From: an uncultured Formosa sp.
GTDB lineage: Bacteria > Bacteroidota > Bacteroidia > Flavobacteriales > Flavobacteriaceae
DNA length: 64,000 nt
Direction: 5' to 3'
Assembly (NCBI RefSeq): GCF_947500765.1
Contig: NZ_CANMTH010000004.1
Span: forward strand, 310,001-374,000
Below are positions 61,061-64,000 of this stretch, piece by piece; within the stretch, counting starts at the first letter, position 1; every line of letters starts with the position of its first letter. The position numbers and the translations under genes are program-made. The notes beneath the pieces are model-generated. The model was not told where the DNA came from. It searched no databases and saw only the letters and a program-made list of their open reading frames with translations.

Positions 61061-63145
61061 ATGAAAAAGATAATTTATCTAATTATTCTTTTATTTGTAT
61101 CTTTTGGTTATGCACAAACCAAAAATATAGATAGTTTGACCGTTGCTTTAGCTTTCCAGCAAACCGATGCTTCAAAGATTGCAACATCTATAGAACTTGT
61201 AGAAGAGTTATACGATCATAAAGACTATAATCTCGCTCTAAAATATGTTCTTGAAGCCGATAAACTTGCTTCGAAACTAAACTACATTCCTGGTCTTGGA
61301 AGAATTGCCTATTTAAAAGCTTTAATCTATAACAAAAAAGAAGACTATTTAAATGCTATAAACCATTATACGGAAGCAAAAACACTTTACGAAAGTTTAG
61401 ATGACACACTTGCTATTGCCCGTATAAATAACCAAGTAGGACTGATAGAAATTTCTCGCGGATACTATAAACAGGGTTTAGAGCATATACTGTCTGCCAT
61501 AAATGAACTTGAAAAAAGACATTTAGAAAAAGAACTTAAAGACACTTATAAAGGATTGGCTTCGGCATATTTTAATAATGAAAAATACGATAAAGCCATC
61601 GAGTTTAACCTTAAACGTTTAGAAATAGAAGATTTAAATGGTGATAAAAACTCAGTTATTGAAGTTATTAAAAACTTAGCTGAATTATATTCATTAAAAA
61701 AAGAACACCGAAAATCTATTGAATATTACGAACGCATTTTAATGTTAAACCATATTAATAATGATTCTATACGTTCTGATATATTACCAAAATTAGGTCA
61801 TGAATACGTACAATATAGAGATTATGACAAAGCAGGATTATATCTCTCTGAAAGCATTGATTTAAACAGAAAAACAAAAAACATACCTGGTTTAATTGAA
61901 ACCTTAAATAATTGCGGAGAATTAAACTACAAACGTGGAAAAACGGGTCTGGCAAAATTACGATTAGTTGAGGCAAACTCTCTTTTAAAAACAAATCAGG
62001 ATAAAACAGAAGAACTAAAAAACTATTTGCTATTAAAGATAGTAGATTCAATACAACATGATTACCAACGTGCTTTTACTTGGCAGAGCAAATATCATAA
62101 TTTAAAAGATAGCTTAAAAGTAGCTGCAACGGCACTATCTACAAATAAAGAAGGACAAATACAAGGTATAGAAGGCTTCGATACTTTACAGACAGGAAAA
62201 AACTCAAAAGCATCATATCTAAACACGCCACTATCTGGAGATACTAAGAAAAAATTTGATAGACTACAAATTATTACCTATGCGCTATTAGCTGCATTTG
62301 TTATTGTCTCTACTTTTTTAGTGCTTATTTATTTAAACAGAGACAGACGCATAAAACACACTTTAGATCTTGAGGCTAAAAATGAAAAAATTGAAATTCA
62401 AAACAAAGCCATTCTAGAACAATCTGCTCATTTAGAAAACATTAATAATATAAAAGACAGATTATTTTCTATAGTCTCGCACGATTTAAAAGATTCTTTA
62501 ACCTCTATTAATGGATTTATCGATTTATTAAAAGACGGTTCCTTAACTCGTCAGGAATTTGATAGATTAATTCCTGAACTAAGTGAAAATGCAAATAACG
62601 CTTCTTTATTGCTTTTTAATCTTTTAAACTGGTCTAAGTCTCAGATGCAATCTTTAGAACCTAATGCTACACTATTCGATATAAGAGAGGTAATACTAGA
62701 TAAAATAAAGTTAATTGAACATAAACTTGTAGACAAGGACATAGAACTTATAGACAATACACTTCGTGATTTTGTATATGCAGATTATAGCATGGTAGAA
62801 ATAGTAATACAAAACTTATTAGCCAATGCTGTAAAATTTACTAAAGCTGGAGACAGCATCACGATTTCAAATCAAATTAATAATGGTAAATCTATAATTA
62901 GTATTGAAGATACTGGTATTGGAATCTCTCAAACTAATATTCAAAAACTATTTAAAAGCAACACCTTCTCTACTAGAGGTACTAAAAATGAAAAAGGAAC
63001 AGGTTTAGGACTCTCTATTTGTAAAGAATTAATTGATTTGAATAAAGGTAAAATTTGGGTTGAAAGCATTGTAAATTCTGGCAGTACATTCTTTGTTGAA
63101 TTACCAAAAACACAACAAGAAAGCCCAGAATTAAGCCTTGGGTAA
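61061..63145 (+). CDS. TPR-containing membrane sensor histidine kinase, 694 aa
   Basis: The signal peptide (about 1-18, ending GYAQ) exports a periplasmic sensor of about eight TPR units (about 35-345; ALKYVLEADKLASKLN, AYFNNEKYDKAIEFNLKRLE). One membrane helix lies at about 404-424, then a coiled coil, then HisKA with VSHDLKDSLTSI (His474), N box NLLANAVKFT, DTGIGIS and GTGLGLSICKELI. This is the common flavobacterial TPR-HK layout. No response regulator gene is adjacent. It overlaps the convergent ctlX by 15 bp. Confidence 0.92.
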   Translation: MKKIIYLIILLFVSFGYAQTKNIDSLTVALAFQQTDASKIATSIELVEELYDHKDYNLALKYVLEADKLASKLNYIPGLGRIAYLKALIYNKKEDYLNAINHYTEAKTLYESLDDTLAIARINNQVGLIEISRGYYKQGLEHILSAINELEKRHLEKELKDTYKGLASAYFNNEKYDKAIEFNLKRLEIEDLNGDKNSVIEVIKNLAELYSLKKEHRKSIEYYERILMLNHINNDSIRSDILPKLGHEYVQYRDYDKAGLYLSESIDLNRKTKNIPGLIETLNNCGELNYKRGKTGLAKLRLVEANSLLKTNQDKTEELKNYLLLKIVDSIQHDYQRAFTWQSKYHNLKDSLKVAATALSTNKEGQIQGIEGFDTLQTGKNSKASYLNTPLSGDTKKKFDRLQIITYALLAAFVIVSTFLVLIYLNRDRRIKHTLDLEAKNEKIEIQNKAILEQSAHLENINNIKDRLFSIVSHDLKDSLTSINGFIDLLKDGSLTRQEFDRLIPELSENANNASLLLFNLLNWSKSQMQSLEPNATLFDIREVILDKIKLIEHKLVDKDIELIDNTLRDFVYADYSMVEIVIQNLLANAVKFTKAGDSITISNQINNGKSIISIEDTGIGISQTNIQKLFKSNTFSTRGTKNEKGTGLGLSICKELIDLNKGKIWVESIVNSGSTFFVELPKTQQESPELSLG

Positions 63146-64000
63146 AAATACCTCAGCCATCATACAACGCGCGCTACCACCACCACAAGCTTCAATAGTA
63201 TCTAGAGAACTGTGAATAATTTTACAATGTTTAGTTATTGTACTAATTTGAGTTGGTGTTAATGCATTGTAAGCAGAACTACTCATTACCAAAAACAACG
63301 CATTATTAGCACCTCTAACCTGAAGCATATTTCCTGCAAAATAATGTAATTGAGACTCTGTAATCGCTATAACTTCTTTTCCTGTTTCTTTTAAATGCTG
63401 AAGAACCTGTTTACGTTCTTTTTTATCATCTATAGATTCTAAACAAATAACTGCAAAAGTTTCAGCCAAACACATCATAACATTAGTATGATAAATTGGT
63501 TTTCTTTCGCCATCTACAGTTTGGTTAGCTGTAAAAACAACCGGAAAATAATCAAAATCTTCACAAAACTCTATAAACAAATCTTCGTCTGCCCTAGGAG
63601 ATAAAGCACAATAAGCCTTTCCATTTACACGATCTAATAATAAACTTCCTGTGCCTTCTAAAAATACATCTTCATCTTCTGCACTTGTAAAGTCTACAAT
63701 ATCATTAATAATAAAACCTTCTTTTTCTAAAATGTCTAAAATATCTTCACGACGCTCAAAACGTCTATTTTCAGCAAACATAGGGTATAAGCCTACGGTA
63801 CCATTTTCGTGAAATGATATCCAGTTATTAGGAAAAATAGAATCAGGGGTATCAGATTCATCAGTATCGCTTACTACAATAACACGCAGCCCAACAGCCC
63901 TTAATTTTTCAACAAAAGTATCAAACTCTTGCTGTGCTCTTGCATTCACCGTTTCTGGCAAAACACCTTTCATAGCATGTTGGTAATAATTATTAACAGC
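63131..64000 (-). CDS. ctlX: CtlX-type citrulline/arginine-related amidinohydrolase, 5' end beyond window
   Basis: The frame stays open from the stop at 63131 to the window edge. Codons upstream of the internal ATG at 63973 read AVNNYYQHAMKG, which is typical N-terminal sequence, so the true start lies outside. Visible motifs are PDSIFPNNWISFHENG, EGTGSLLLDR, YHTNVMMCLAE (catalytic His) and IEACGGGSARCMMAE (catalytic Cys region). These fit the guanidino-group-modifying family, CtlX branch, acting on citrulline or arginine. About 290 residues are visible of about 305. Confidence 0.9.
   Translation of the reverse strand, partial: AVNNYYQHAMKGVLPETVNARAQQEFDTFVEKLRAVGLRVIVVSDTDESDTPDSIFPNNWISFHENGTVGLYPMFAENRRFERREDILDILEKEGFIINDIVDFTSAEDEDVFLEGTGSLLLDRVNGKAYCALSPRADEDLFIEFCEDFDYFPVVFTANQTVDGERKPIYHTNVMMCLAETFAVICLESIDDKKERKQVLQHLKETGKEVIAITESQLHYFAGNMLQVRGANNALFLVMSSSAYNALTPTQISTITKHCKIIHSSLDTIEACGGGSARCMMAEVFLPKA

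Noticed and set aside
1..64000. CRISPR arrays, insertion sequences, prophage
   Set aside because: No regularly spaced repeats, transposase motifs or phage genes were seen by eye; only the GIY-YIG cassette has mobile-like features.

Overview
The window is a low-GC chromosomal segment of a member of the Flavobacteriaceae (Bacteroidota). The evidence is a Bacteroidota-type promoter (TTG, 19-20 bp, TAnnTTTG) in front of several genes, A-rich start regions without Shine-Dalgarno sequences, a type IX secretion C-terminal sorting domain, a Rho factor with a long basic linker, the short archaeal-like prolyl-tRNA synthetase, OmpP1/FadL and YHYH proteins, and lipoproteins with the relaxed Bacteroidota lipobox. 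No rRNA, phage, CRISPR array or classical insertion sequence was seen. Both edges cut genes: a hypothetical gene at the left and a CtlX-type amidinotransferase at the right.

Region by region. 1-9,400: a cluster of small stress-type proteins (acidic lipoprotein, DUF1328, Rho-N-like 79-mer, CsbD, HPF/RaiA-like), AI-2E and BrkB membrane proteins, then a cytosolic multi-PAS histidine kinase, a single-domain response regulator and an AraC-type regulator. 9,500-22,400: housekeeping genes (rho, DUF4293, YfcE-like phosphoesterase, truA with a TTG start, an MsbA-like ABC exporter, the c-di-AMP synthase cdaA, an unknown lipoprotein, folP, DUF1599, a DoxX-thioredoxin-like protein, an orphan OppB-like permease, tpiA, prmA, clpS). 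22,566-29,600: tRNA-Arg(ACG), then a sparse stretch with a type IX secreted protein, a YHYH/YwqK/SCO lipoprotein operon, an SDR enzyme and several long gene-free gaps. 29,600-40,000: rpsT with tRNA-Glu behind tandem promoters, proS, a Ser/Gly-rich lipoprotein with an OmpP1/FadL channel, folE, cysS, yidD, lgt, DUF192, two rhodaneses and a TlpA-like thioredoxin.

40,000-41,224 is a MarR-YceI pair whose promoter lies inside a perfect 16-bp palindrome. 41,339-48,274 is the tryptophan operon: a strong promoter, a 20-residue leader peptide with three consecutive Trp codons, a Rho-independent attenuator, then trpE, trpG, trpD, trpC, a single reading frame encoding TrpF joined to TrpB, a GIY-YIG endonuclease cassette bounded by two 8-bp hairpins, and trpA. 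48,353-56,370: trmL, a GNAT-nitrilase fusion, and a TetR-TolC-EmrA-EmrB efflux operon with two tandem operators, followed by a DUF481 protein. 56,453-64,000: a DoxD-DoxA fusion with a small Cys-containing neighbour, a Kv-like channel with argS, a TPR histidine kinase and partial ctlX.

The points most worth a second look are the hairpin-bounded GIY-YIG cassette inside the trp operon, the TrpF-TrpB fusion, the trp attenuator, the promoter/inverted-repeat arrangement upstream of tRNA-Glu-rpsT, and the YHYH-YwqK-SCO lipoprotein operon. I did not find a clearly new multi-gene system. The GIY-YIG cassette is the best candidate for an under-described mobile element.
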